The translations under genes and the position numbers were made by a program. 31,522 nt of DNA from Hymenopellis radicata (lineage: Eukaryota; Basidiomycota; Agaricomycetes; Agaricales; Physalacriaceae), in the NCBI GenBank assembly GCA_015501595.1, contig JADNRX010000579.1:1-31522 (forward strand), written 5' to 3'. The notes below the pieces were generated by a model. That model did not search any database, was not told the origin of the DNA, and saw only the letters and a list, made by a program, of their open reading frames with translations. Positions 1-9,671 of this stretch are shown piece after piece (within the stretch, counting starts at the first letter, position 1; each line of letters begins with the position of its first letter).

Positions 1-1700
1 GAAATGGTATTCTCAAACAATGACACCTCCTCGCTCCTTCTTTGAAAACCCGAGCATATATGATGTTCAGTTTTGTGTTGTAAGTCCTTATCTTTAGAAC
101 CACCTCCATCGTAGAAGTTGATTGGATTGATCGTTTAGCTTGCAGCGCAGTACCTGCTTGGGACATCCGCACCGCAATCGGCATGGACAATGATTGGACT
201 TGCCGCACGGTATGCTATAGAACTCGGCTTACATCGACACCGCCCAGGTCCGCCAACTCTCGAAAGTGAACTCAAGAAACGTGTCTTTTGGAGTATATTC
301 ATGATGGACCGCCACTGTAGTCTTTACCAGGGCCGCCCATTCATGATTCGAGATGAGGAGTTGTATAGGACCTTGACCGCCTGCCAATTCCACTTACCAT
401 GAATTTCAGCTTTGACGTAAAGTATCCATTTGAGTGCGACGATGAGTACTGGGATACTGGAAATCCTGCTACGGATTTCAAGCAGCCGCCTGGGGAGCCC
501 AGCAAGATGCATGCGTTCGTGCAATACCTCAATCTCTGCCACATAATATCCTTCATGATGCGTACACTTTATGGTATCCGTAAGTCGCAAGAGGCTGCCG
601 GCTTGAAGGGTAGCTGGATTGAGAATACCGTCGCCGTCCTCGATTCGATGCTTCAATTCGTGGTATAATGACCTCCCAACTCGCTGTATGCGTTCGCGTA
701 TTCTCCTCTTCTGTGATTTAACGTCTCTCGTCTAGTGCGCTGGGACCCTCAAGCCCAGCCGGGCAAATGGTTTCTACACTCAGCAAAGTTATACATGATC
801 TACTACGATCTGCAGATACATGTTCATCGTCCCTTCGTACATAGTCCATTCGCCTCTTGCGCTGCCTTCGCTGGCAATCTGCACTAATGCTGCACTGTAT
901 TCGGCTGGTGGAGATATTGTTGGCTACAAGCCCTGTGTTGAGTTTGATTCCAAACGTCGGTGTCTTCGTCATTGCGTAGCTCTGGTATATTGACAGAAGT
1001 TTGCCTCAGATGGCCATATTCTCGGCGGGGACAATTATCATTACGAATATGTGGCATACAGTGCGTACACGCCCGGGAGAACCGCCGCTACAGAGAGACG
1101 GACAAGATCTCTGTAGGTGTATGAACGTGCTTCAACAAGGCGCAAAGCATGAGTGTCATGTAACGTCATCCCAGATGCACCTGTTTGACCCTCATCGTAG
1201 GTACCGCATGTGCCATCGACTCATGTGCGTATCATAGTACCTCCTTGTGTGTGATTTGTAGCGCCAATGCTAATTTCACGATAGGCTGAGTCTGCGAGAG
1301 CTTTCAAATGGTCTTCCATTCCCAGACACCTGTCCCTTCACGTCTCCCGCCGATGTATTCAACGGGGCTCCTTCAGGTTACGTCTCAGCTCCCAGCACGA
1401 CCAAGTTCGACATGTCTGTCTTGGAGCCGACGCTTTTCGGTATGCCGCGAAGGCCTACTGAATCAGGCTCAGAGGAGGCTAGACTGGGATATTCTCCTGC
1501 TGATGCTGACATGTCGCTCTTTGAAGAGGATGATGTTATGATGTGGATGAATAGCCTACCGGCGACCGAACCCATGGCATCCAGGTTAGTTCAAAGGGCT
1601 TTGATCGTTTGCTTTCTCTGATGACTTTAGCAGTTGGACCAATTGGAATGAGTACGCGGCGACAGGCTTTTATGATGCTGGCAAACGGGCTCTATATTAG
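1..1700 (+). pseudogene. Decayed Zn2Cys6-type fungal transcription factor (left tandem copy), 5' end outside window
   Basis: This is the 3' two thirds of a regulator with a Fungal_trans (PF04082-type) middle domain, closely similar to the intact-looking paralogue at 2501-5321. Exon pieces 2-79, 139-359, 410-685, 736-955, 1010-1149 and onward to the stop at 1698-1700 follow the same exon plan; landmark residues include ELGLHRHRP, WDTGNPATDFKQPP, IHVHRPF and a C-terminal acidic tail. Lesions seen by aligning to the paralogue: an extra base near 660 before WYNDLP; an extra base around 860-880 after HRPFVHSP; a 5-base loss near 897 between TNAA and CIRLVE; and the intron donor after QQGAK at 1149/1150 reads TGAGTG, so its GT is lost. 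The 5-base deletion and donor loss are hard to explain as homopolymer errors, so I call a pseudogene. The DNA-binding domain would lie left of the window. Confidence 0.8.
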
Positions 1701-2500
1701 AACAATATTGTATCACTGTAGCGAAGTGACTTCCGAGGCGATGACGCTGCTGGAGACATCAACGGAGTAGGAGCTGTAACTATTACATTCCTCCTGTACC
1801 ATAAGTAGCCTGTCCTTGAGGGGACCATGGCTGTAATACTACTACTACTATGTACTACTCATAGTATTGAAATCCACAAGCGCGAATACACGGGACCGCT
1901 CTGACGGGACACTTGGATCCTGGGCCCGGCAGGGTTACCCCGATCATTGATGGCGGAATCACCTTTTCTGGGTACACCACCGCCTTCTGGGCACATACCT
2001 CCTTTATTTACACTGTCAAGTAGTCCTACCACTGTTATTTGAGAAAATTGCCAAGAGCATAGAAAGTTAAGTCATATTTGAACCCTAAATGTGCGGATTA
2101 CCTAAGTATGTGTGGGCATTTGTGGCGCACTCAGGTGAAGACAATGTAATTTTGCCCTACAGAGAACATTCTGTGTCGGCATGATCCCAAAATCACTCAT
2201 TAAGCATCACTGAATAATACATAACAGGGAAAGTAGGTATCTAGGTACAATAGCTCTCTAAAGGATGACAATTGTGAGTGAAATACTACAACTCCCCCAC
2301 CTCGGCAGTGCAACTGGAAAGATTCGTCGTCGGGGACTTCCATTTCGAGTCAGGTTGCCGGCGTGACATCATTGTCCCATCAATGATCCAGTTAAGGATC
2401 TGAGTGGTCGTAATCGATATGACTCTCTGACAGTGACACCGACGGCGACGCGAGTTGGCTGTGCCTGCCGATTATTTCTTTCCGCAACCACCACGTAGAT
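1701..2500. other. Intergenic spacer between the two regulator copies
   Basis: About 800 bases with no open frame I can support. It must hold the 3' flank of the decayed copy and the promoter of the downstream regulator. A short ACT trinucleotide run lies near 1838-1850. I see no convincing TATA box or zinc-cluster target (CGG pair) that I would name. Confidence 0.5.
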
Positions 2501-5321
2501 ATGTCTTCCAACGAAGACAGTGATACCGGAGCAGGTCCAAGCAGCCTACGTGTGGGGAAACCGCAAAAGACTTGGAAACGGATCCCAGGAAGCTGCGACG
2601 GCTGTAGAAAGAAGAAAGGTGTGTATTTGCACAGTTTGGAGGCGTCTATGGACTCATAACTCTCCAGTGAAATGTTAGTTTATATAACCTCTATGCCGAT
2701 AGAGGGTTAATACTACCCCTCCAGGCGATAGTCTTACGGCTCCTGATGGTCAATGCAAGAATTGTGTACAAGGTGGCATCCCATGCACTCATAATGCTCC
2801 TCCTCGGGTACGTCTTGATTATCCAGTAAATGGCAATTGTTGACGAGTAATGTCCAAGTAGAAGCGCGGAAAGAAAGACCTGTACGTTGCGATATTTCTT
2901 CACATTTGCCGCTCCCTTATCGACCAGAGCAACGCATGTTACTGTCCTACGAGACCGCGTCAAAGAGCTTGAAGAGTCCCTCGCTCAGGCACATGCCAGG
3001 CAGGTTTTCTCGTTATTCACTAGTAGCAGCCCATTTATCCTTCTTAGAATACGCGACATGGATTCCTTGGCATCCTCACCGAGCTCCAGCGGTGTGGCGA
3101 CTTCTTCACAGGACGTGACCGAGCAACCTCCGCCATCTGATCCGGAACACGATGCATTGGTGGAAGACATGAAGAACTTCTCGCTCGTCGACACCAAGAC
3201 AGACCGGTTTTTTCGGTCCATCAAGCAACATGCATTTCATGTACAAAATGATGATGGCGAAGGGCGAGTCGGGGTGGGTTGCAAACGGCTGGAACTTACA
3301 TCCTGTACGTTATCCTCACTCATCTCTGTGCACCTGCTTATCTGGTGGCGTGTTTAGTGGGAAAGGGATACGATCACGCATCCGTCTTTTCTTTTTCCTC
3401 CTGCTGATCTCATGGACAACCTCCTCGATCTGTACTTCCTAAATGTGCTCGTGTATCTACCCCTTTTCCATGAACAAACGTTTAGACGAGACGTGGAGTC
3501 AGGTTTGCACCACGTCAACGACAGCTTTGCCAGGGTGCTCTTGATCGTGTGCGCTCTCGCCTCCCATGCGTCGTCGGACCCCCGTGTCTTCCTTGACAAA
3601 GATGGGGTTCCGCAGTCCGAGCATTCTGCCGGTTGGAAGTGGTTCGTGCAAACGACGATGACACCACGTTCCTTTTTTGACTGGCCGTGCTTGTATGATG
3701 TGCAATATTACTGTGTACGCTCTTTGTGCTGTCAGATGCCATTTTCTGATAAGAAACTACAGCTCAGGGCCCAGTATACTCTTGGGACATCCGCGCCCCA
3801 AGCCCTCTGGTCGACTACCGGTGAAGCCATGCGGTGTGCTCTTGAACTGGGACTACACCGACATCGTCCAGTGGAGACTCCGACGGTGCAAAATGAACTG
3901 AGGAAACGGGCGTTCTGGACGGCGTTTGTACTAGACCGAAACGTCGGCTTGTACCATGGTCGGCCATGTCAGCTTCGGGAAGAAGAGTGAGTGCCGCTTT
4001 GACGGTTTATATTCCTATCACATCTAATCGAACATTGCACAGTTACGATGTGGAGTACCCCATCGCATGTGACGACGAATATTGGGAGACGGGCAATCCG
4101 AAGACGGACTTCAAGCAGCCACCAGAGAAGCCTGCGAAGATGGAAGCCTTTATAGCGTACATCAAGCTCTCTCACATTATATCATTTGCATTGCAGACGC
4201 TTTTCGGTACTCGCAAGTCGCAAGAGGCTGCCGGCATGCGCGGGAACTGGATAGACAGTAATATCTCCTTCCTTGACTCCATGCTCAATGCTTGGTACGG
4301 CTCTCTACCCAGTCATTGTAAATTTCCCCGTTTTTTCACCATTCTGGCTCTGCTAATTCAATCTTCTCAGTACGCTGGGACCCCAATATGCAACCTGGGG
4401 AGCATTTCCAGTCGTCGTGCATCCTGTACATGGCATATTACACCATCCAGATACATATACATCGCCCATTCATCCACACCAACTCCCGACTGTCTCTTCC
4501 TTCTCTAGCAATATGCACGAATGCTGCGCGGTCTTGTATCCGCTTGGTGAATGTCTTGTTGTTGAAGGGTCCGGTGCTAAGTTCGATTCCAAATGTACGA
4601 GGATGCATCCCAATTACAACTTTGCTGACCCTATATTTCATTCTCAGTTCTCTATCTTCGCTGCGGGGACAGTCATCATCCTGAACATGTGGCATACAGT
4701 GCGAATACGACCTGGTCAGCTACCTCAGAGTAAGGATCTCGAGGATCTTCACACCTGTATAAAGGTACTTCAAAACGGCGCCAAGAGGTACGTCTTGCTT
4801 GAATTCTAAACCTGAGCACTGCTGAGACTTTTTCTTTCAGGTTCCGCATGTGCGATCGACTTATGTAGGTTTTCTTTTTCTGCATACGTTGGCTGCGCTT
4901 AACGTTTTTCGGCCAAAGCATAAATCTCCAGGACTTATCTGCTGGACTTCCGATAGTAGACATACCTTCGCCCCCTTCCACGACCTTGTGTGACTTTACA
5001 GCGTCTTCAGGATACCTGCCAGACTCAAGTGCTCCGCTTGATCTTACCGGATACAGTATGCTACATTTTCCTCCTGTCGAGTCGTCGGGGTACGCGCATG
5101 TCGCTGCGGATTTGTCACTCTTTGAAAAGGAGGACCTGTCGATGTGGATGATGCCCCCCAGTAACACCACCATCCCAGGAGAGGACTGGTATGGGTAAGC
5201 GAACAGTAACCAAATTGGGGGAACTTTTTTACTGAAGACCTTGAACAGCAGCAGTTCGAGCAACTGGAACACAGACGCGATGGCGGGGTATTACACTGAC
5301 AGTACAGGGTTTCTGCTATGA
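2501..5321 (+). CDS. Zn2Cys6 (Gal4-type) transcription factor with Fungal_trans domain
   Basis: Sequence-specific nuclear regulator. Thirteen exons can be spliced: 2501-2618, 2668-2673, 2725-2807, 2862-2881, 2928-3304, 3358-3714, 3763-3986, 4043-4317, 4371-4594, 4648-4787, 4841-4864, 4919-5194, 5249-5321, giving about 731 aa. Near residues 34-61 lies a zinc cluster of the form C-x2-C-x6-C-x9-C-x2-C-x6-C (CDGCRKKKVKC...CKNC...C), followed by the basic linker KRGKKDL and a coiled-coil dimerisation stretch (RDRVKELEESLAQ). The middle domain (from about FFGPSSS to RPFIHTN) is the regulatory fold typical of XlnR-like fungal activators; target genes cannot be told. The reading frame breaks once, at the T6 run 3208-3213, where one T too many separates VDTKTDR from FFGPSSS; removing it makes all downstream exon phases agree. 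The start ATG is the first that leads into the zinc cluster. Confidence 0.85.
2668..2673 (+). other. 6-nt micro-exon inside the zinc cluster of the regulator
   Basis: Exon 2 is just TGAAAT, flanked by introns 2619-2667 (GTGTGT..CCAG) and 2674-2724 (GTTAGT..CCAG). It supplies parts of the codons for V-K-C, including the third zinc-binding cysteine. Skipping it would remove two residues in frame (6 nt) and destroy the C-x6-C spacing. Without it the cluster cannot be assembled, which is the evidence that it is real. Confidence 0.75.
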
Positions 5322-6036
5322 TGTAAGGTGGAAATTCTCCGACATGTTCTGTAACAAACGAAGTTGAAGGCTGTCAGACATGGTGTTGCATCACTGTGAC
5401 TTTTCTCGTACGTGAGACGACCATCCTCTTCATGTGTGCCAGTATTCAGGAATGCTCCTACACCGCCTTCTTGTCGAGAAGAGTGCATGAAGACAGTGAG
5501 ACAGCTCTATGGGTGGATGCCGTGTTAAAGGCTCTGACGTCTGCCCGGGAAAGCATCGTAGTGCTGATGGGTGAGAGCGAGGGACTCGATGCAGTGGCAT
5601 TCACGTTGGACAGAGATCTGGACGTGACACGCGTTATTCGTTATTATCTGGCGCAATCTTGTGTTCTCGTTGCTTGATGGGAAGACTTGGATATTATTTG
5701 ATGTACAAACACGATTGGTTTCATCTTCGAAACGTGAGTCGCACCGTACCAACAGGCATCCCGTTTTAACTTGGACCGAGCCCCACCCGCGGGGCAGGTC
5801 ACCACCGGAGAGTACGCCTGCTCGTCTTCCCGCGTGAGGTTAAAACTTACTCTCTCAGTATCATTCCCTTTGGCTCTATCGTTTTGGAGGAGCGAAAACA
5901 GCATATCCTCCGCGCGTTCTTGGGCAGATAATACATGAAATGTTCTGAAGATCGTGTCTAAGGTAGAGCACGTGACGTACCTTTCGGGGAAGTCTTCAAA
6001 GTCCAGACGTTCCTCCCTCTTGTCTCTCTCCACGCC
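5322..6036. other. Spacer with short unsupported ORFs
   Basis: About 715 bases between the regulator stop and the CR-type NTPase start. Open frames on both strands (5396-5677 +, 5644-6033 -, up to 129 codons) overlap one another, show no motif I recognise and no splice continuation, so I do not call them genes. The last 100 bases before 6037 are pyrimidine-rich (CTTGTCTCTCTCC), as is common upstream of fungal start codons. Confidence 0.45.
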
Positions 6037-8118
6037 ATGGACAAGCGCCCACGCTCACCACTTCCCGGTTGTCAACACGTTAATGACTTTGAAGCCGCCC
6101 GTGTATTGGTCTGGCCCGACACTCCCTCATCTGAGATCATCGAGCCTGTGGGGCTCACCAAAATCATCCAGAGTTATGCACTCGATGAGCAGTGGCTCAG
6201 CGTCAACGGCGACAGCGACAGCGACCTCTCTATGAGCGAACCCGCCGACGCCGATGACGTGGGTGAACATGCTGACACCGACGTGGGTGATAGCCCGCCC
6301 AAGGTCCGATATATCGACCTTTCCGAACAGCCTGCGCTTCTGGCGTTTAAGTGGCTCGGCCCGGAGGTAACCATCCACCAGAAAAAGGCCACGTTCATTG
6401 TGCGGGACGAGTACAAGGAGTTCATCGAGCACGCCCTGTCCCAGGGCCGTCTGTCCCGAACCTTCGTCACCGGTCAGCCCGGAATAGGCAAGTCGTTTGG
6501 CGCGGTGTATTTCCTAATGTACCTCCTCGGCTTGGGAAAGTCGGTGTTCTGGGTGCAAGACGACTTTACCTACTATTTCGACAGCCACGGCGTGCAGCGC
6601 CTCCTTGACCCGAAAGCCGTCCCAACTTCCGAAAAGTTTCGACTCGCGCTCATGGACAGCTGGGTCCTCATCGACATGGATCAAGATGCGATGCCCAGCA
6701 CCACATACAATTTCGCTCCATGTGTGATATGGACTTCTTCCCCACGCGACTTGCACTGGCGCTACTTCAAGAAGCACTTCTGGCCCTGCACGCGCTGGTT
6801 CATGAAAGCATGGAGCGCGAAAGAAATCATGGCCGCAGCGTGCGCTGTTGCCGTTCCTCTGAAGGTACTCGTGCTGACCTCGGCAAACACAGGGACAAAC
6901 TTGGCAGCGGTCACGACGACGTGATGGCTAGAATGGCCTGGTACGGTCCGGTCGCGCGCTTTCTCTTCCACGGGGCCCCTCCCACAGAGCAGGACGTGAG
7001 CAACGACATCGGCCGCGCCCTCTCTGGCAACCTGTTCGGCGTCGATGACGCCGTTTTCCTCGTCATGCCAGCCAAAGACGATGGTGGACATTGCCTCGTG
7101 CGGGAGAAGTTCTACGCCGAATTCCTCACACCCGCCGTTGCTGAAATGACCTTTGAGCTTGCGGAGAATCGGATGGAACAGTTACAGCTGCATCTGTCCG
7201 GAACATTTGACATCCCTTCCACGCGAGGAGTGGCCGGCAAGCTTGTTGAAGGGCTAATGCACCGCTCCCTCTCGCGCGGCATGCGACTTCCGGACATTTT
7301 CGGCGGTGGCGTGGTGGCTGCGACCGACGTTTTCACCCCCCAAGGTAATCTGAAGACAGGGCGTCCCCTGTACCTCCGCCTGCTGTCCTTCGCTGCTGTG
7401 GACGCGATGATCGTGCTGTCGGACGGGCGGCTCGTCCTCTTGCAGACTTCTCTGACCACCGCTCACAGCAAAGACTTTGGCATGATGCTCCGAATTATCT
7501 CTAGATTGCTCAAGGGAGCGGGCGTCCACGTCAGCGGCGACATATTTTACTGCGTCGTCGGCAGCTCTGCCTTTCGTGTCCGAAACCTCGCCCGCACAGC
7601 TGCGAATACCTTGACCCAGTTGCAAGACCTCGCCAGGCGTTCTGCCAAGGAATTCAGCAACGAGGTTGGAGTCAGCACCGACATTGCGCGTCAGAGGATC
7701 CACCACTTTCGGGTCGTCGGGGTCACTTTCGATCACCAGGTGGGTTTCAATAACGTGGATCTGAGCGCATCATGGGCTGGGTCGGTGGGTGGGCGGCTGG
7801 CGACAACGACTACCGATTCAATCCCAGGTTGATGGACCAATTGTACCAATTTCGAGATTTAAGCTACCCTACACACATGCCCATTTAAATTCTCTCTACT
7901 CCCTTGTAAAAGCTTGCGATACTTTGATGGTGCATCCCGTTTGTTTTTTGTAGGCGTGTTTTGCATGCATACTACGATGGGCGGCGAACACTGTTGGCGT
8001 ACTCAGTAACACAACTGGTATATTCAAGCAGAACGTGGATCTAAGTGGCAGTACACAGGCTGATGCCCTTGAGGAATTAGCTGCTGACGAGACCAATAAT
8101 CTGACGCCCAAGCAATAA
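6037..8118 (+). CDS. CR (crinkler)/RHS-type P-loop NTPase with C-terminal nuclease-like domain
   Basis: Four exons, 6037-6839, 6893-7739, 7828-7905 and 7954-8118, give about 630 aa. An acidic, low-complexity N-terminal stretch (residues about 55-90) precedes an RPEY-like entry (VRDEYKEFIEHA) and a clear Walker A, GQPGIGKS, near residues 150-157; a Walker B-like VLIDMDQD follows near 210. The C-terminal part carries DAMIVLSDGRLVLLQTSL..H, matching the core (D, Q, H) of the restriction-endonuclease-fold domain attached to these NTPases in CR/RHS families of fungi and oomycetes. Family members are variable, often multicopy and thought to act in genome conflict or as effectors; the role here is unknown. 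Intron 1 (6840-6892) is chosen because it alone joins IMAAADKLG to the downstream frame. The last two introns are less certain; without them the protein ends at 7832. No signal peptide is visible. Confidence 0.75.
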
Positions 8119-8284
8119 TAGTCCCAATTGATTAGGTCGAGTTTCACCTCGACCTTGTGTACCCTCCAGAACTACGAGCATTTGGCTCCAAATAAATACC
8201 CCAGAATAATTCCCTTAAAACTTTCCCCACACCTTCCCCAGCACCAGCTGCCTCGTAACAAGCATCAACACGTTCGCGCTATAA
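8119..8284. other. Short spacer 3' of the CR-type gene
   Basis: No gene seen. This stretch is the convergent 3' flank of the + strand CR-type gene and of the possible - strand membrane-protein remnant. Confidence 0.4.
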
Positions 8285-9003
8285 TCATGCTTTCAGCTTA
8301 ACACCCACGGCCCTATACCCTCCCGCAGTCGTACTAATCACGCCAGAAATCGGTGGCGCCGCCATCGCCCCAATAGAAGCCTCACCGTCGCACGGACCAA
8401 CTGTCGGGGCATCGCAAGGTAGTAAACGGATGCGTAGACCAAGTGCAAGCAACATTCAATATGCAGACAAATCGTGATGGGATAGCATTTGTACGAACGA
8501 TGGAATGAAAAAGAGTCCGGCCCTTAGGCCTGCCTACGAACATTCTGCATCGAGGCCGGGAAATTCAAAGGTGGGCGTTAAAAGTTGCACGACTCATACC
8601 TCGCTCATGAAGGTCATCAATAGCAGCAGGATCCCCTGCCCTGTCCCCTCAACACTATGCACATTGACCTCCTTCTCTGCGAAGCCAAAGACTTGTGGTA
8701 TCGCGATTAGTATCTAGTATCACAGAGCGCTGAAGACGATCCGGAATGCTCAGTGTTTTCGTCCGTGACCTGTTCTCGCTGCGGCGGTGTGAATTTTCCC
8801 ACTGTTTGTCCACATGAACAACTAATGTTGTGGAGATCGTGGTGGTCCAGATAGCGGGCAAGATGAGATAAAAGCGCGCAGATGCAAGTTCGGAATCGGT
8901 AGTTGACGCCGAAAAGGGCAAACAGAGGATGTGCAATGGTATCATAGATGTGAGAATGAAGTACAAAGGGACAAACACTCATTGCCAGCCCAAATGACAA
9001 ATT
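8285..9003 (-). other. Unidentified coding-like segments on the minus strand, possible membrane protein gene or remnant
   Basis: Three stretches look translated but do not splice into one frame. Near 8985-8760 a hydrophobic stretch (SMIPLHILCLPFSAS, then SARFYLILPAIWTTT) is followed by a charged loop HVDKQWENSHRRSE. Segment 8712-8600 reads ILIAIPQVFGFAEKEV...GILLLLMTFMSE and ends at a good donor GTATGAG. Segment about 8430-8285 reads LLPCDAPTVGPCDGEASIG and ends in VGVKLKA-stop. The pieces suggest an integral membrane protein of several helices. No family is recognised. The frame breaks could be decay, or the same one-base errors seen elsewhere in the window. Confidence 0.3.
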
Positions 9004-9139
9004 GCACGGATTTATTATATACAACGACGGACGAGCAGACAAACTGGCTATAAGACGACGTCGGTAAGAGACAGGATGAAGAGGGATTGACGTACGACAT
9101 AGCTGGCAGAACTAGCTGGTAGAAAATGCCAGAACTCAA

Positions 9140-9493
9140 TCACCGGAGCCGACTGAGAGTATATGAGAGGGAGCGAATGAATTATGCTGAAAGCACACAC
9201 CGAGCTTCACGCTCAGACTCGAGGAGAGCCAGAATATCCTGCTCGCGGACGGGGCCCTTCACATTGCGGATGATAGATCGGGAGGTGTCGTCCATAAATT
9301 CCACTCGAACTTGTGTAACACCACCCCGAGATCCTGTCCTGCCGAGGACCTAGGAAACGCTGTAAGACGCCTGCGATTATGACTGTAGATTCTGACCTTG
9401 ATGACTTTAGCGAGCTTGACGGGGGCTTTTGAAGAGTCCTAGATAGACAATAAGCACGACAATAGACAGCGATCACGACGATGAGCGTACCAT
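9140..9493 (-). CDS. RPS28: 40S ribosomal protein eS28
   Basis: Small ribosomal subunit head protein. Four exons on the minus strand: 9493-9491 (only the ATG), 9438-9397, 9349-9201 and 9152-9140, giving 68 aa, the usual length. The family core is unmistakable: [39 protein letters not shown] and the end ESEREARRLR. The start codon stands alone as a 3-nt coding exon, split from the second codon by a 52-nt intron; the last exon holds only 13 nt. The frame is intact with no indels. It is divergent from the MscS-type channel, with 178 bp between start codons. A minus-strand AATAAA at 9016-9011, about 125 nt past the stop, could serve 3' end formation. Confidence 0.95.
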
Positions 9494-9671
9494 TTTTTTG
9501 AAGAGTGTCGACGACGAGCAACTTTTTGGGTGATGTGTGTGGATGGACCAAGTTAAGGTTCAGAGGTGGCTTGCATCGCTCTTGCCAAACAGAGTGCGTC
9601 ACTCGGCTTCTGCCGGTGGCGATCGTCGGAATTTCCACCAAGCCTTCTTGGCCAACTCATTTACTGCGACC
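9494..9671. promoter_or_regulatory. Divergent intergenic region RPS28 / MscS-type channel
   Basis: 178 bases separate the two divergent start codons and must contain both core promoters. The RPS28 side has an A/T run directly before its ATG (T7 on the + strand at 9493-9499). I see no firm TATA box. Confidence 0.45.

Noticed and set aside
2985..3060. Possible intron 3004-3047 (GTTTTC..TTAG) in the regulator's exon 5.
   Set aside because: Its removal (44 nt) would shift the frame away from the conserved VEDMKNFSLVD stretch, while reading through stays open and in phase.
5644..6033. 129-codon minus-strand ORF upstream of the CR-type gene.
   Set aside because: No recognisable motif, and it overlaps the promoter and the opposing short ORF; no splice partners.
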